Source: Aquatica leii
Taxonomy: Eukaryota > Arthropoda > Insecta > Coleoptera > Lampyridae
Reading direction: 5' to 3'
Assembly: GCA_035610365.1 (NCBI GenBank)
Contig: CM069438.1
Span: forward strand, 51,456,837 to 51,520,836
DNA: 64,000 bases
Below the pieces are notes generated by a model. It was not told where the DNA came from. It was given only the letters and a program-made list of their open reading frames with translations, and did not search any database. The position numbers were made by a program, and so were the translations under genes. Shown here piece after piece: positions 31,128 to 43,047 of the stretch; position 1 is the first letter of the stretch, and each line of letters opens with the position of its first letter.

Positions 31128-32328
31128 ATGGGAGAAAAGACAAGAAACACTTGTCGCATTTGTTTACTAGAAATAGTGGAAACCGAGCATTATTACTCTC
31201 TCAAGGACTTAATGCTACAATCCAAGTTGTTGGATTTTCTACCAGAAATGGTAAGTACAACTGGATGGATTCTATTGACTAATATTAACCCCCATATAGG
31301 ATCTAAATATCACACCGAACCCAATTGCTTGTAACAGGTGTATGATTACAATTGAAGAAATATATGAGTTTAAACAACTCGGAATACAAACTGAAGCGAC
31401 TATAAGGAGTTTACGGCAACAAGTAGTCATTAAGGAGGAGTTGCTTGATAATGACATTATAGTTAAACCCTCAGACTTGAACATCATCAGTGATGACCCT
31501 TTGGAAATTAATACAGATGTACCCACTTGCATCGAAGAACCTTCAGAACCAAAACTATATTATTGCTACGACAGAGACTTCAACACTAACAAGAAGACCA
31601 TTTTGATTTGTGCTTTAAAAAGTCATACGCATAAGCGCAGTAAGAAATCATTTAAATGCAACATATGTGGTTATTGCAGTAAACACATGGAAAATTTAGA
31701 AAGACATATGCATAATCACATTAGTGAAAAACCATATAAATGTAATATCTGTGATTACTGTAGTAGCAGCATGTCACAGTTAAAAATTCATATGCGTAAA
31801 CACACTGGTGAGAAACCATATAAATGCAATATATGCAATTACTGTAGTAAAACGTCGTCACAGTTGCAAATTCATATACGTAAGCATACTGGTGAGAGAC
31901 CATTTAAATGCAATATGTGTGATTACAAGGCTTTCAGCAAGCCAAACTTAAAAACGCATTTGCAGACTCATACTGGTGAAAAACCATTTAAATGCAATGT
32001 ATGTGATTACTGCACTACTACTGCATGGAAATTAAAAAAGCATTTGCACAAGCACACTGGTGAGAAACCTTTCAAATGCGATGTATGTGATTACTGCACT
32101 ACCACTGTATTGAAATTAAAAACGCATTTGCAAAAGCACCTTGGTGAGAAACGTTTTAAATGCAATCTATGTGATTATTGCAGCATCACCCAGTCAGCTT
32201 TAAAAATGCATATGCATAAGCATACTAGTGAGAAATCATTTAAATGCAATGTATGTGATTACTGCACTACCCACATGATCGGTTTAAAAAGACATATGCT
32301 TAGACATACTGATGACAAATCATTTTAA
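31128..32328 (+). CDS. ZAD-C2H2 zinc-finger protein (ZNF3)
   Basis: Exon 1 is 31,128-31,250, the intron 31,251-31,299 (GTAAGT...ATATAG, 49 bp) and exon 2 31,300-32,328, giving 383 residues. The ZAD is as in the paralogues (Cys9, 12, 52, 55). Eight intact C2H2 fingers follow from about 31,655, ending in a finger with CDYCTTHMIGLKRHMLRH and a short TDDKSF tail. Finger order differs from ZNF4 and ZNF5: ZNF3 has TTTAWKL, TTTVLKL, SITQSAL, whereas those have an extra SITQSAL finger between. Just after the stop, HTGEKPFK-like sequence persists in another frame near 32,385, so the gene was once longer. It is presumably a nuclear DNA-binding protein of unknown target. Confidence 0.9.
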
Positions 32329-33165
32329 TGCAACATGATTATTGCACTAAACGAAGGGTCTAATTGAAAGTTCAGATGCGTAAACACACTGGTGAGAAAC
32401 CGTTTAAATTGAATACATAAATATATGTTTGCGGGCTTATAATTTGTCTGGACGTTTCTTATTGCTATTGTGGCTCCCAGGCAATAAATAGCAGTTTTAT
32501 GAAAGTGGTAGTAGATTACTGCTCGTGTTAGGTTGGGGTATTGTTTGACAAATGCGGGTGAAACGTTTTACATTATTGCAAACTAAACGTTATAAATAAT
32601 AAAGTTGTTAAGTAATAATTTACAAAGCAAACTCAATAAATTAATGCCCTCATTATTTCTAAAACCCATCATACGTATGCAGATAACAAAAACAAATAAG
32701 CAAACAAGTTTGAGTAGCGTCATTTTGACAACAAAGGAATTGTAACGCAACGCCCCTTTCAATTATTATAATCGTCTAATTTAAGTGTAAAATTGTTACT
32801 TGTCGCATTTTAATCGTTTGTAATTCTTAATCTTAGTTTCAAAATCACGGATAAAGTTACGGCGCAAGAAAATACTGCAAATTATATTTCGCGTTATTTT
32901 AGTGTTCGCGTAATTTGTAAAGGACCTGTGGCCGGAGTTTTTCTGCGCGACTTTCTAAAGATCAGAACGCTACTTATTGTATTATATTCGTAAGAATAGG
33001 TTCGTCGTGTCAATTTCGTCTACTACGCATTTCACGTGACATGTCTTTTACAAATTTCGTGAGCTATAACAGAAACAGATAGTATAATACACGCCCCTTG
33101 CATTTCATAATATTTAAATTTAAGAATAAAATGGTCAATTATTGTGGTTACATTTCTAATCCTAA
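32329..33165. other. ZNF3 downstream region, no gene
   Basis: A relic of further zinc-finger coding sequence lies at about 32,370-32,415. The rest is AT-rich and matches the regions behind ZNF4 (41,231-41,995) and ZNF5 (50,927-51,690), and in part behind ZNF2. Confidence 0.6.
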
Positions 33166-33321
33166 AGGCGGGTTGCACAAAGCAAATCAAAAATTTAGCA
33201 AGTGATTATTTCTGAAATCAATTGTTACATCACGAATAAACGTGGTTTCATTGGCTATGTAGCAATTGTTTTGAGAAATAATCACTTGCTACATTTTTGA
33301 TTTGCTTTGTGCAACCAGCCT
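33166..33321. mobile_element. 156-bp MITE, Harbinger-like (TAA target duplication)
   Basis: The left end AGGCGGGTTGCACAAAGCAA and the right end read inward, AGGCTGGTTGCACAAAGCAA, are inverted repeats that continue for more than 50 bp. TAA flanks both sides (33,163-33,165 and 33,322-33,324). The matching places behind ZNF4 (about 41,995) and ZNF5 (about 51,690) have a single TAA and no insert. Confidence 0.85.
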
Positions 33322-33521
33322 TAAATGTTTTACATAAAACTACACTTGCTAAATGAAGTTATTGAAATTGCGAAACAAAAATACACGACGAATCTAAATT
33401 TCATCTTAACCGTTCTTTTTAATACAAACAACATATGGTATAAGCCCTTTGCATTTTTATAATGTTTAAACTTAGGAATAAACGGTTAATTATTGTGTTT
33501 AAATTTCTAATATTGAATGTT

Positions 33522-33918
33522 TGTTACGTAGTTTTTCTCGTAACTTAAAAAAGCGACAACTAATTCAGTTTTCCTGGTGATTGAGTCGTAAGCTTCGTGG
33601 TGCTAAATTATAAAATAAACTTTAAAGAAACACCAAAACGATGAAAGGCAAGGGTGGGAGACATCGTTTAAATTTACCCGAAGCTGTAACAGAACAAATG
33701 ACAAGACAGAAGTGGTAATATAGAGTACATTTATTTTATCACAGACTGCGGTTGACGTTAAAAGAAAGTACATAATTAGATGTATGTATATAGATTTGAT
33801 CAAACACTAGCACGTAGGTCGGTATCACAGACAAAATACTAAATAAGCCTGAGACTAGGCAACACGTCGTACAACAAAGTGACTTTGTCCTAACGTTTAC
33901 ATTCAGAAGAGAAACGAA
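33522..33918 (-). mobile_element. LTR fragment downstream of ZNF3
   Basis: It starts TGTTACGTAG after TTGAATGT, exactly as the LTR at 23,189, and follows about the first 400 bp of that LTR. The rest of the element is gone. Confidence 0.75.
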
Positions 33919-34024
33919 TTAAAATACGAATCTCCAAGATCTAGTGAATCGAAGCGCACCGTATAATAATATGTGTCACAACAAAACGATTGCATAATTA
34001 ATTGTGTTAAGAACCTAATACGTC

Positions 34025-34264
34025 CACTCGTCTTCATCCAAAATGACCGCTTAAGATCGCACCTATTCACATTCTAATAGTATAGTGTTTCTCATTAGAG
34101 GTTTGAAGTAAATAAAGCGTTGTAACTTTATTACCTACATAGTTCAATAAAATAATAAAAATTTAAGCTTAGTGATCTGTAAATAATAATAAGTACGGTA
34201 CGTCAGATTGGCATTTATTCCAAATTTTAGATTTATCTAATACTTAAAATGCATTTTTAGAGAA
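34025..34264. repeat. Inverted repeat, left copy (unit of ZNF3)
   Basis: About 240 bp here are the reverse complement of 39,296-39,534, with scattered differences. Shared landmarks are GACCGCTTAAGATCGCA, AAATTTAAGCTTAGTGATCT and ACGGTACGTCAGATTG. The pair encloses the Penelope tail, Jockey and gypsy fragments. Confidence 0.8.
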
Positions 34265-34273
34265 TAAATGCAA

Positions 34274-34378
34274 TTGCGATCATTGTTTCGAGCTATCCCC
34301 TCTTTGGTTCCCAGTCATTTATCGAAAACACGCTCCTTATCCTTTATATACGGAGACTATTTTTCTTCTTAAGTGACA
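34274..34378 (+). mobile_element. Penelope 3' tail fragment
   Basis: GCGATCATTGTTTCGAGCTA through TACGGAGACTATTTTTCTTC matches the end of the Penelope coding region and its 3' part at 62,580-62,745. It sits about 340 bp upstream of the Jockey ORF1. The same fragment is at 42,941 and 52,635. Confidence 0.7.
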
Positions 34379-34718
34379 TTCGACTGCTTGCACTCGTTGT
34401 GTTCAGTCGAACTCTGCGCTCTAAATTCTTACGGTTCCAGCAAATGTGATTATAATCACAATTTACTTGAATTTTTAACGACTCTTTTGGTTTGCTTCTA
34501 TAAGCAACCAATTAAGAATTTCTCACGTTCAGGTTTTATTCTGCTTAAGTTTTTTTAAGCTCTGCATTATTCAACGACGTTTAATTTTCAACAACGCTTA
34601 TTTTTCAACAACGTTCGTTTCAGCGACGTTAGGTATTGGTATATTTATGAGGGTTCGGATGACTTTTTAAAAAAGTCGCTTCAGACTCGACTAATTACTA
34701 AAAGACAACGGCATCGAA

Positions 34719-36152
34719 ATGGACATGGACAAGGTACAACAGACTACGAAAATGGACTCCTCCGAAGAGCTGTTCGAAGAGAACCGTCAATTGAAGGCGA
34801 AGATACTGGAGCAGAGCAAGGCCCTCGCCGATCAAACGAAGATGCTAGCCGACCAGTCAAAGATGCTAAAGTCTCTCGACCGATTATCGCGGGAAAGCAC
34901 CTTGCTTAATGAGCGCCTTCGAGAGAAGGACTCCGCAAAAAATGCTACTGCAGCAACGCCTATCCCTAAAGTCACGCCCACCACTATCGTCCCGCTTCCT
35001 CTTGCAAAGAAGAAGCGTGCAGAACGAGCATCGGTTAAAATTGACGAGGGGTCTTCGAGGCCTGCAATTTTAATCCCAACAGCTACAGTTCATGCAAATG
35101 AACAGGAAACGGCCCTATCAACGTCCCTCGACGTTCAACCAACCGAAGTCCTTATGGAAATGGAAGCCGCAGCAACAGGCAGCCAGGTTTCTGAAGAAGA
35201 CGCCGGTTTCAGGACCGTGTCCTATCGCAAGAGGCGTAAACAGTCGGAAAGCGATGACGACGCAACTTCCATGAACAAGCGACAGACACTAAACCCGGTA
35301 GCCAAAGTTAGGATCCCGCCCGTAGTCTTGCATAACCAGCAAGATTACAGGACCGCGATGCTGATACTACGTGCAGCCAACGTAGGTATCGAATACGCCA
35401 AGACGACGAGAACAGGAGTGATTTTCTATATGAAGACTACTCAGGACTTTAGACTAGCCACGCGTTTATTGGAAGAGCACCAACGTGAATTTCACACGTA
35501 TATGCTCCAATCCGAAAAACCGCTAAAGGTAATTATTCGAGGAATCCCAGCCAGCGTAGGATCCGAGAAAGACGCAGAAGACGATCTCAGACGCGCGGGA
35601 TACGACGTCACCAGCGTCACGCGAATGAAGGCGTCCAGAAGCAAGGTCCCCTTACCAATGCTTATGGTTCACCTACCAAAAACCGACGCGTCGAAAAACA
35701 TTTTCAACGAACGTTATGTGGGGAATTTACGCGTCTACATCGAATCCTCCAGCAACAAGACAGGCATTAGCTAATGCTACAGGTGCCAACGATTCGGCCA
35801 CGCCCAAAATTGCTGCAGAGCAATTCCAAGATGCGTGAAATGTGGACAAGAGCATTTCACATCCGTCTGCAAGAAGACGCGCGAGGACGGCCCGGCAACT
35901 TGCTGCAACTGCAAGGAAGCACATCCGGCCAACTACATGGGATGCTCAGCGCACCTAAAACACAGGACAGCAGCCCCTTCCAAGCAAATCAGAGAAGGAA
36001 TTAGCTTTGCTAGAGCTACCGCGTCGCAAGCTACCCCGGCACCAACTCCCGTGGCAGAAACCGCAACAGCCGCGCCAACACAAGACGAACCGGACTTTGC
36101 AATGTACCTGAAGTTCGTGAAATTTATGAAAGCATACAAGAGCCAAGTATGA
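34719..36152 (+). pseudogene. Jockey ORF1, copy A
   Basis: ATG 34,719 (MDMDKVQQTTKMDSSEEL) opens a 351-residue frame with an N-terminal coiled-coil-like region (repeated KALADQTKMLADQSKML) and the VRIPPVVLHNQQDY block. The frame stops at a TAA near 35,772. In the same frame, right after that stop, tandem zinc knuckles appear (CYRCQRFGHAQNC; CVKCGQEHFTSVC; CCNCKEAHPANYMGC). The TAA is therefore a single nonsense change; copies B and C have CAA at this base triplet. The 3' end overlaps the ORF2 start. Confidence 0.82.
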
Positions 36153-36957
36153 ATAACACATCCTACAGACCGTATTCCTTGCAGCTAGCTATTTGGAACG
36201 CAAACAGCATCTCCGAAAAAAGAAATGAATTACATGACTTTGCGTACAGGCATAATCTGGACGTTATTCTGGTTTCCGAAACACATCTTAGGGCGTGTCG
36301 AGACCCGAGAATACCAAACTACATCATGTACCGCAACGATCGAGCAACCGGAAGAGGTGGTGGCACCGCGATCTACATCAAAAGGACATTAGACCATTAC
36401 CACAAAGAACGCCTCCGCTGGAAAGCCTAGAAGCGACGCCAGTCGTTGTTCGCACGGCTTCGGCTAGTGAAGTCGTCCTTTGTGCGACCTAGAATCCACC
36501 AGGAAGCCCGTTACGAGAAGCGGATTTCGACGCCGTTTTCGACACGAATATCGCAACGATCATCGGTGGAGACCTCAACGCGAAGCATCCATCCTGGAAC
36601 AGTCTACGCACTAACCCAAACGGAATGACTTTGTTTAATTACGTTAGTCTACGCCACAACGTTATTGCAGACAAACCGATTGAGCCAACTTACCATCCTA
36701 CTCGAGAAAACCATAGACCGGACGTACTGGACATCTTAGTTATGCAGAACTGCAGGCTAAACCACGAGATGTGGACGGTGCAAGAGCTGAGTTCGGATCA
36801 CAACCCTGTGTTGGTTCAACTTGGCGAACCGACTGTCATTCAACCCGAAGTGTACAACTTCGTCGTATGGCCTGCCTACGAGATCAGAATCGAGCGTTTG
36901 CTGCCTAAAGTCCCAGTCATTGCTTGCGAAGCACAACTCGAACAAGCCGTAAGCGAA
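36149..36957 (+). pseudogene. Jockey ORF2 endonuclease, copy A
   Basis: The start ATG 36,149 overlaps the ORF1 stop (ATGA). Endonuclease blocks are LAIWNANSISEKRNEL, VSETHLR, GDLNAKHPSW (near 36,570) and SSDHNPVLVQLG (near 36,793). A missing base near 36,410 and a TAG near 36,490 break the frame. After 36,957 the sequence jumps into gypsy pol; the rest of ORF2 that copies B and C still have is deleted. Confidence 0.8.
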
Positions 36958-39077
36958 ACCACCTGAAAACCCTTCAGAAGTTAGGAGTCTTTTGGATATG
37001 ATTAATTACCTATCAAAGTTTTTGCCCAATTTAGCTCAAAACACAAAAATTCTACGAGACCTAACACTCAAAGATGCAATATGAGAGTGGAAACCAGAAC
37101 ACAATTAAGTCTTTCAGACATTGAAGAATCAGTTGCAACAAGCTACCACACTGTCATATTTTGATGTCAATAAATCAACCGATCTCTCTTTGTAGACGCT
37201 GGACCAGAGGGTCTTTGTGCTTTGTTAACGCAAAGAAACAACATAATTGCGTATTTAAGTAGAAAGCTTACGTCAGTAGAGAAGAGGTTCAGCCAAATAG
37301 AAAAAGAAACGTTAGCATGCACCTGGGCTATTCAACACTTCAACATCTATCTATACGGTTCGAAGTTTACACTTCATACTGATCATCTCCTACTACTCAG
37401 AATCTTAGGGAACAGTCGTTCTTGTCCCAGCGCACGCATCGAGAGACTGTTATTACGCATTCAACCATATGAATTTAAAGTTGTACATCAAACAGGAAAG
37501 TCAAACCCATCCGACTATCTATCTCGACATCTTCTGACCACATCAAAATTGAAGAGTATGTGAATTTTATAATACACGGAGCAATGCCTAAAGCCTAAGG
37601 TTCAAGAAGCTACTAAAAATGACAGAATATTGACATTATTAATAAATGCAATAAAGAACGGCAAGGACAAGTGGAATCAGCCAGAATTAACACCGTTCGG
37701 AAAAATAAAAACAGAAATAACTGTCTAGGATGACATATTACTAAGAGGTACACGCATCATTGTACCAAGTTCACTTCAAAAGCAGGCTATAGAGTTGGCA
37801 CATAAAGGACACATGGGGCATAGTAAAGACAAAACAGTTGCTACGAACCAAAGTTTGGTTTCCGCAAACATTGACAAACTAACAGAAACCTTCATAAAAG
37901 ATTGTACACCATGTCAAGCCGTAACGGATACCAAACACAGAGATCCAATCACATTGACACAGCTACCAGATGTTCCTTTTAGTCATCTAGATATAGATTT
38001 TGTTGGCCCATTTAACAATAAAAACTACATATTTATTCTAGTAGATGAATATTCTAGATACCCACTTGCTGAGGTAATACCATCGACAAGCTTTTCTAGC
38101 ATCAAACCAATATTTGAAAGAACATTTAGCTCTTTTGGAATTCCCAAACAGATTAAATCCGATAATGGTTTACCATTCAATGGTTTAGAAATGAAGTTAT
38201 TTTTAGAAAACCTTGGCATAAGACACTTACGAGTGACTCCATACTGGCCTGAAGCAAATGGTTTAGTCAAACGTTTTGTAAAGTCGTTCAAGAAATCACT
38301 CAGTTGTGCTCACTTAGAAACTAACCAATTTGATTCGCAAGTTCAGCAATTTCTCTTAAATTACCGCAGTACACCACATTCCACAACAGAACAAACACCG
38401 TTTGAGCTTGTATTTCGAAGAAATGTTAATAACATGTTACCAATGCACAAGAAACATCAGAAAAATTACATCACAGTATACAACTCAAATATAAAGAAAA
38501 TCGAAGAAAACAGAAGGAGTATGCTGATAGAAAAAGACATGCAAAAACCCACACGTTCAAAGAAGAAGGCATGGTTCTTTGCAAGCGGATTCGTAAAAAC
38601 AACCTTACACCCAGATTCAATCCACATCCATACAAAATAAAACAAGTAAAAGGTACACAAATTATTGCAGAAAGAGGTGACGAGACTATAATAAGAAATT
38701 CATCATTCTTTAAACGTTTTCACTCTGATACTTCAAAACCATCCCCCTAACTACGCATCTCCAACCAAAACCAAACTTGCAACCCACCAAACCATTACCT
38801 CTGAGCACTTTGTGGAAGATCAACCTCAGAAAAACACCCAACCTAGAGAACATTAACCACAATCAGTGACGAGCCTTTTGTTCATGAACCAAACGAAGAG
38901 GATGAACATGCTTCTGTAATCTCTCAGGAACGAAGAAGAAAAAACTTCATCGCGTACACTTCAGATGTTGAGTCAGAAGCAGAACACATATCAGTTCAAA
39001 CAACATCGAGACCGCAGCGTATTTTAAAGAAGCCTGTTTACCTCGATGGCTATTATACAGACTTTGAATCGCAGTAA
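36958..39077 (+). pseudogene. Second gypsy family, 3' half of pol, copy A
   Basis: Frames around 36,970-37,563 carry the end of reverse transcriptase and RNase H (LTQRNNIIAYLSRKLTSVEK; LHTDHLLLLRIL). Frame 37,795-38,640 carries the integrase core (DIDFVGPF, SDNGLPFNG). A C-terminal piece ends near 39,077. The third catalytic residue is changed: GLVKRF stands where copy C has DLAERF. Several stops and frame changes are present (for example near 37,085, 37,190 and 37,725). This family differs from the macrodomain element. Confidence 0.82.
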
Positions 39078-39178
39078 TGTTTTCTCAAATACTTGTTCCG
39101 TCATTACGTAAGAATTTATCAGTTTATTTGTCTTATTTATATGCAGTAAGATTTGTATATTATAAGTAGAGGAGAAAA

Positions 39179-39294
39179 TGTAGTGTTTAGATTTGAGTAT
39201 AGTCCCGTGATTGATACAGGAGACGCAGACAACAACCAACACGGCGGGAGTTAGAAATAAAAATTTTAGAATTATTAGCTTGTGTAAGATATCA
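39179..39294 (+). repeat. Candidate 3' LTR of the second gypsy family
   Basis: A purine tract (AGAGGAGAAAA) precedes TGTAGTGTTTAG, the usual arrangement before a 3' LTR. The far edge is unsure: ...GATATCA at 39,294 is one option, where the inverted repeat begins. No matching 5' LTR is seen. Confidence 0.4.
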
Positions 39295-39295
39295 A

Positions 39296-39534
39296 TTCTC
39301 TAAAAATGCATTTTAAGTATTAGATACATTTAAAATTTGAAATAAATGGCAATCTGACGTACCGTACTTATTATTATTTACAGATCACTAAGCTTAAATT
39401 TTTATTTTATTGAATTATGTAGGTAATAAAATTACAATGCTTTATTTCCTTCAAACTTCTTAAATGAGAAACACTATACTATTAGATTGTGAGTAGATGC
39501 GATCTTAAGCGGTCGTTTTGGTTGAAGGAGAGTG
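39296..39534. repeat. Inverted repeat, right copy (unit of ZNF3)
   Basis: Reverse complement of 34,025-34,264. Repeated at 48,989-49,230 in the next unit. Confidence 0.8.
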
Positions 39535-39910
39535 TACGTTAGTTTGCAGTAGTTTAATATCTAAAATCATAGTTTTTACGTGTTTATTGTTAATTAAATA
39601 TGAGTTTAACGTTTCGGGTTAAATTTCTGTAGAAATTTACCGATAACGCGTATCTTGTTACAAAACCTAATAAAATATTTATTTGTAGCATATTTAAGGT
39701 CAAACAATATTGCTTCAATATTAAATTACTTTATAATCTATGTTTGGTGCTACTTAAAAAAGAAATTTATATATATATATATATTGTAGTACCATAGTGA
39801 CACAGTGACTGAAACCTCTAGTTATTCTAATTTTGCCCCCAATATAATGTATATTGTACACCACTGTCAATAGCGTTGCAAATTGTGCTCGCCTGCTGCC
39901 ATCTAGTGAT
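39535..39910. other. ZNF4 upstream region
   Basis: AT-rich sequence with a TA run at about 39,764-39,784 and a GCCCCCAATATAATGTATATTG block resembling 28,140 and 30,941. The copy before ZNF5 is nearly identical. No gene is seen. Confidence 0.55.
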
Positions 39911-39925
39911 GTTAGTGCTCAACAA
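39911..39925 (+). promoter_or_regulatory. Conserved upstream 15-mer of ZNF4
   Basis: GTTAGTGCTCAACAA only 20 bp before ATG 39,945. The leader found in ZNF1-3 (about 75 bp including GGGCAACACGG) is missing and replaced by AAATTTTAATGTTTTGAAT. Confidence 0.35.
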
Positions 39926-39944
39926 AAATTTTAATGTTTTGAAT

Positions 39945-41230
39945 ATGGCGGAAAAGACAACAAACACTTGTCGAATTTGTTTACTAGAAATAGTGGAAAC
40001 CGAGCAGTATTACTCTCTCAAGGACTTAATGCTACAATCCAAGTTGTTGGATTTTCTACCAGAAATGGTAAGTACAACTGGATGGATTCTATTGACTAAT
40101 ATTAACCTCCATATAGGATCTAAATATCACACCGAACCCAATTGCTTGTAACAGGTGTATGATTACAATTGAAGAAATATATGAGTTTAAACAACTGGGA
40201 ATACAAACTGAAGCGACTATAAGGAGCTTACGGCAACAAGTAGTCATTAAGGAGGAGTTGCTTAACAACGACATTACAGTCAAACCCTCAGACTTGAACA
40301 TCATCAGTGTTGACCCTTTGGAAATTAATACAGATGTACCCACTTGCATCGAAGAACCTTCAGAACCAAAACTATATTATTGCTACGACAGAGACTTCAA
40401 CACTAACAAGAAGACCATTTTGATTTGTGCTTTAAAAAGTCATACGCATAAGCGCAGTAAGAAATCATTTAAATGCAACATATGTGGTTATTGCAGTAAA
40501 CACATGGAAAATTTAGAAAGACATATGCATAATCACATTAGTGAAAAACCATATAAATGTAATATCTGTGATTACTGTAGTAGCAGCATGTCACAGTTAA
40601 AAATTCATATGCGTAAACACACTGGTGAGAAACCATATAAATGCAATATATGCAATTACTGTAGTAAAACCACGTCACAGTTGAAAATTCATATACGTAA
40701 GCATACTGGTGAGAGACCATTTAAATGCAATATGTGTGATTACAGGGCTTTCAGCAAGCCGAACTTAAAAACGCATTTGCAGACTCATACTGGTGAAAAA
40801 CCATTTAAATGCAATGTATGTGATTACTGCACTACTACTGCATGGAAATTAAAAAAGCATTTGCACAAGCACCTTGGTGAGAAACGTTTTAAATGCAATC
40901 TATGTGATTATTGCAGCATCACCCAGTCAGCTTTAAAAATGCATATGCAGAAGCACACTAGTGAGAAATCATTTAAATGCAATATATGTGATTACTGCAC
41001 TACCACTGTATTGAAATTAAAAACGCATTTGCACAAGCACCTTGGTGAGAAACGCTTTTAAATGCAATCTATGTGATTATTGCAGCATCACACAGTCAGC
41101 TTTAAAAATGCATATGCATAAGCATACTAGTGAGAAATCATTTAAATGCAATGTATGTGATTACTGCACTACCCATATGATCGGTTTAAAAAGACATATG
41201 CTTCGACATACTGATGACAAATCATTTTAA
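39945..41230 (+). pseudogene. ZAD-C2H2 zinc-finger gene with frameshift (ZNF4)
   Basis: Exon 1 is 39,945-40,067, the intron 40,068-40,116 (49 bp) and exon 2 from 40,117. The start MAEKTTNTCRIC is preferred over an upstream in-frame ATG because it restores the 123-nt exon. The ZAD is intact, followed by seven C2H2 fingers. One extra base at about 41,056 (CGCTTTTAAA against CGTTTTAAA in ZNF5) then causes a stop at 41,061. Two more fingers are intact in the next frame to 41,230. It is otherwise almost identical to ZNF5. If the extra base is an assembly error, this is a nine-finger protein of about 420 residues. Confidence 0.85.
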
Positions 41231-42192
41231 TGCAACATGATTATTGCACTAAACGAAGGGTCTAATTGAAAGTTCAGATGCGTAAACACACTGGTGAGAA
41301 ACCGTTTAAATTCAATATACATATATATATGTTTGCCGGCTTATAATTTATCTGGACCTTTATGAAAGTGGTAGTAGATTACTGCTCGTGTTAGGTTGGG
41401 GTATTGTTTGACAAATGCGGGTGAAACGTTTTACATTATTGCAAACTAAACGTTATAAATAATAAAGTTGTTAAGTAATAATTTACAAAGCAAACTCAAT
41501 AAATTAATGCCCTCATTATTTCTAAAACCCATCATACGTATGCAGATAACAAAAACAAAAGTTTGAGTAGCGTCCTTTTGCCAACAAAGGAATTGTATCG
41601 CAACGCCCCTTTCAATTCTTATAATCGTCTAAATTAAGAATAAAATTTTTACTTGTCGCATTTTAATCGTTTCTAAACCTTAATCTTAGTTTTCGGATAA
41701 AGTTACGGCCCAAGAAAATACGGCAAACCTAAATTATATGACGCGTAATTTGTAAAGGACCTGTGGCCGGGGCTTTTCTGCGCGACTTTCTAAAGATCAG
41801 AACGCTACTTATTGTATTATATTCGTAAGAATAGGTTCGTCGTGTCAATTTCGTCTACTACGCATTTCATGTGACGTCTTTTACAAATTTCGTGAGCTAT
41901 AACAGAAACAGATTGTATAATACACGCCCTTTGCATTTCATAATATTTAAATTTAAGAATAAACTGGTTAATTATTGTGGTTACATTTCTAATCCTAAAT
42001 GTTTTACACAAAACTACACTTGCTAAATGAAGTTATTGAAATTGCGAAACAAAAAAACACGACGAATCTAAATTTCATCTTAACCGTTCTTTTTAATACA
42101 AACAACATATGGTATACGCCTTTTGCATTTTCATGTTTAAACTTAGGAATAAACGGTTAATTATTGTGTTTACATTTCTAATATTGAATGTT
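41231..42192. other. ZNF4 downstream region, no gene
   Basis: It matches the region behind ZNF3 without the 156-bp MITE and the region behind ZNF5 almost exactly. It starts with a zinc-finger relic near 41,275. No coding frame is seen. Confidence 0.6.
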
Positions 42193-42590
42193 TGTTACGT
42201 AGTTTTTCTCGTAACTTAAAAAAGCGACGACTAATTCAGTTGTCCTGGTGATTGAGTCGCAAGCTTCGTGGTGCTAAATTATAAAATAAACTTTAAAGAA
42301 ACACCAAAACGATGAAAGACTAGGGTGGGAGACATCGTTTAAATCTACCCGAAGCTGTAACAGAACAAATGACAAGACAGAAGTGGTAATATAGAGTACA
42401 TTTATTTTATCACAGACTGCGGTTGACGTTAGAAGAAAGTACATAATTAGATGTATATAGATTTGATCAAACACTAGCACGTAGGTCGGTATCACAGACA
42501 AAATACTAAGTAAGCCTGCAACTAGGCAACACGTCGTACAACAAAGTGACTTTGTCCTTACGTTTACATTCAGAAGAGAAACGAATTAAA
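42193..42590 (-). mobile_element. LTR fragment downstream of ZNF4
   Basis: TGTTACGTAG start after TTGAATGT, the same insertion site as at 23,189, 33,522 and 51,888. Confidence 0.75.
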
Positions 42591-42691
42591 ATACGAATCT
42601 CGAAGATCTAGAGAATCGAAGCGCACCGTATAATAATATGTGACACAACAAAACGATTCTATAGTTAATTGTATTAAGAACCTAATACGTC

Positions 42692-42931
42692 CACTCGCCT
42701 TCAGCCAAAATGACCGCTTAAGATCGCACCTATTCGCATTCTAATAGTATAGTGTTTCTCATTAGAAGTTTGAAGTAAATAAAGCGTTGTAATTTTATTA
42801 CCTACATAGTTCAATAAAATAATAAAAATTTAAGCTTAGTGATCTGTAAATAATAATAAGTACGGTACGTCAGATTGGCATTTATTCCAAATTTTAAATG
42901 TATCTAATACTTAAAATGCATTTTTAGAGAA
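42692..42931. repeat. Inverted repeat, left copy (unit of ZNF4)
   Basis: Reverse complement of 48,989-49,230 and direct copy of 34,025-34,264. Confidence 0.8.
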
Positions 42932-42940
42932 TAAATGCAA

Positions 42941-43047
42941 TTGCGATCATTGTTTCGAGCTATCCCGTCTTTGGTTCCCAGTCATTTATCGAAAACACGC
43001 TCCTTATCCTTTATATACGGAGACTATTTTTCTTCTTAAGTGACATT
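42941..43047 (+). mobile_element. Penelope 3' tail fragment, second copy
   Basis: Same fragment as 34,274-34,378, with GTC for CCC in the ATCCC(G/C)TCTTTGG block. Upstream of Jockey copy B. Confidence 0.7.

Noticed and set aside
31721..31903. Minus-strand frame over the zinc fingers with a regular Tyr/His-rich repeat (also 40,538 and 50,235)
   Set aside because: The regularity mirrors the C2H2 repeats on the other strand; it is a shadow of the real gene.
34025..34264. The 240-bp inverted repeats as TIRs of a DNA transposon
   Set aside because: I found no target duplication outside them and no transposase between them; kept only as an unexplained repeat.
38466..39242. Small minus-strand frames conserved between 38.4-39.2 kb and 48.1-48.9 kb
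   Set aside because: Conservation is due to the recent duplication; they lie opposite gypsy pol and its LTR.
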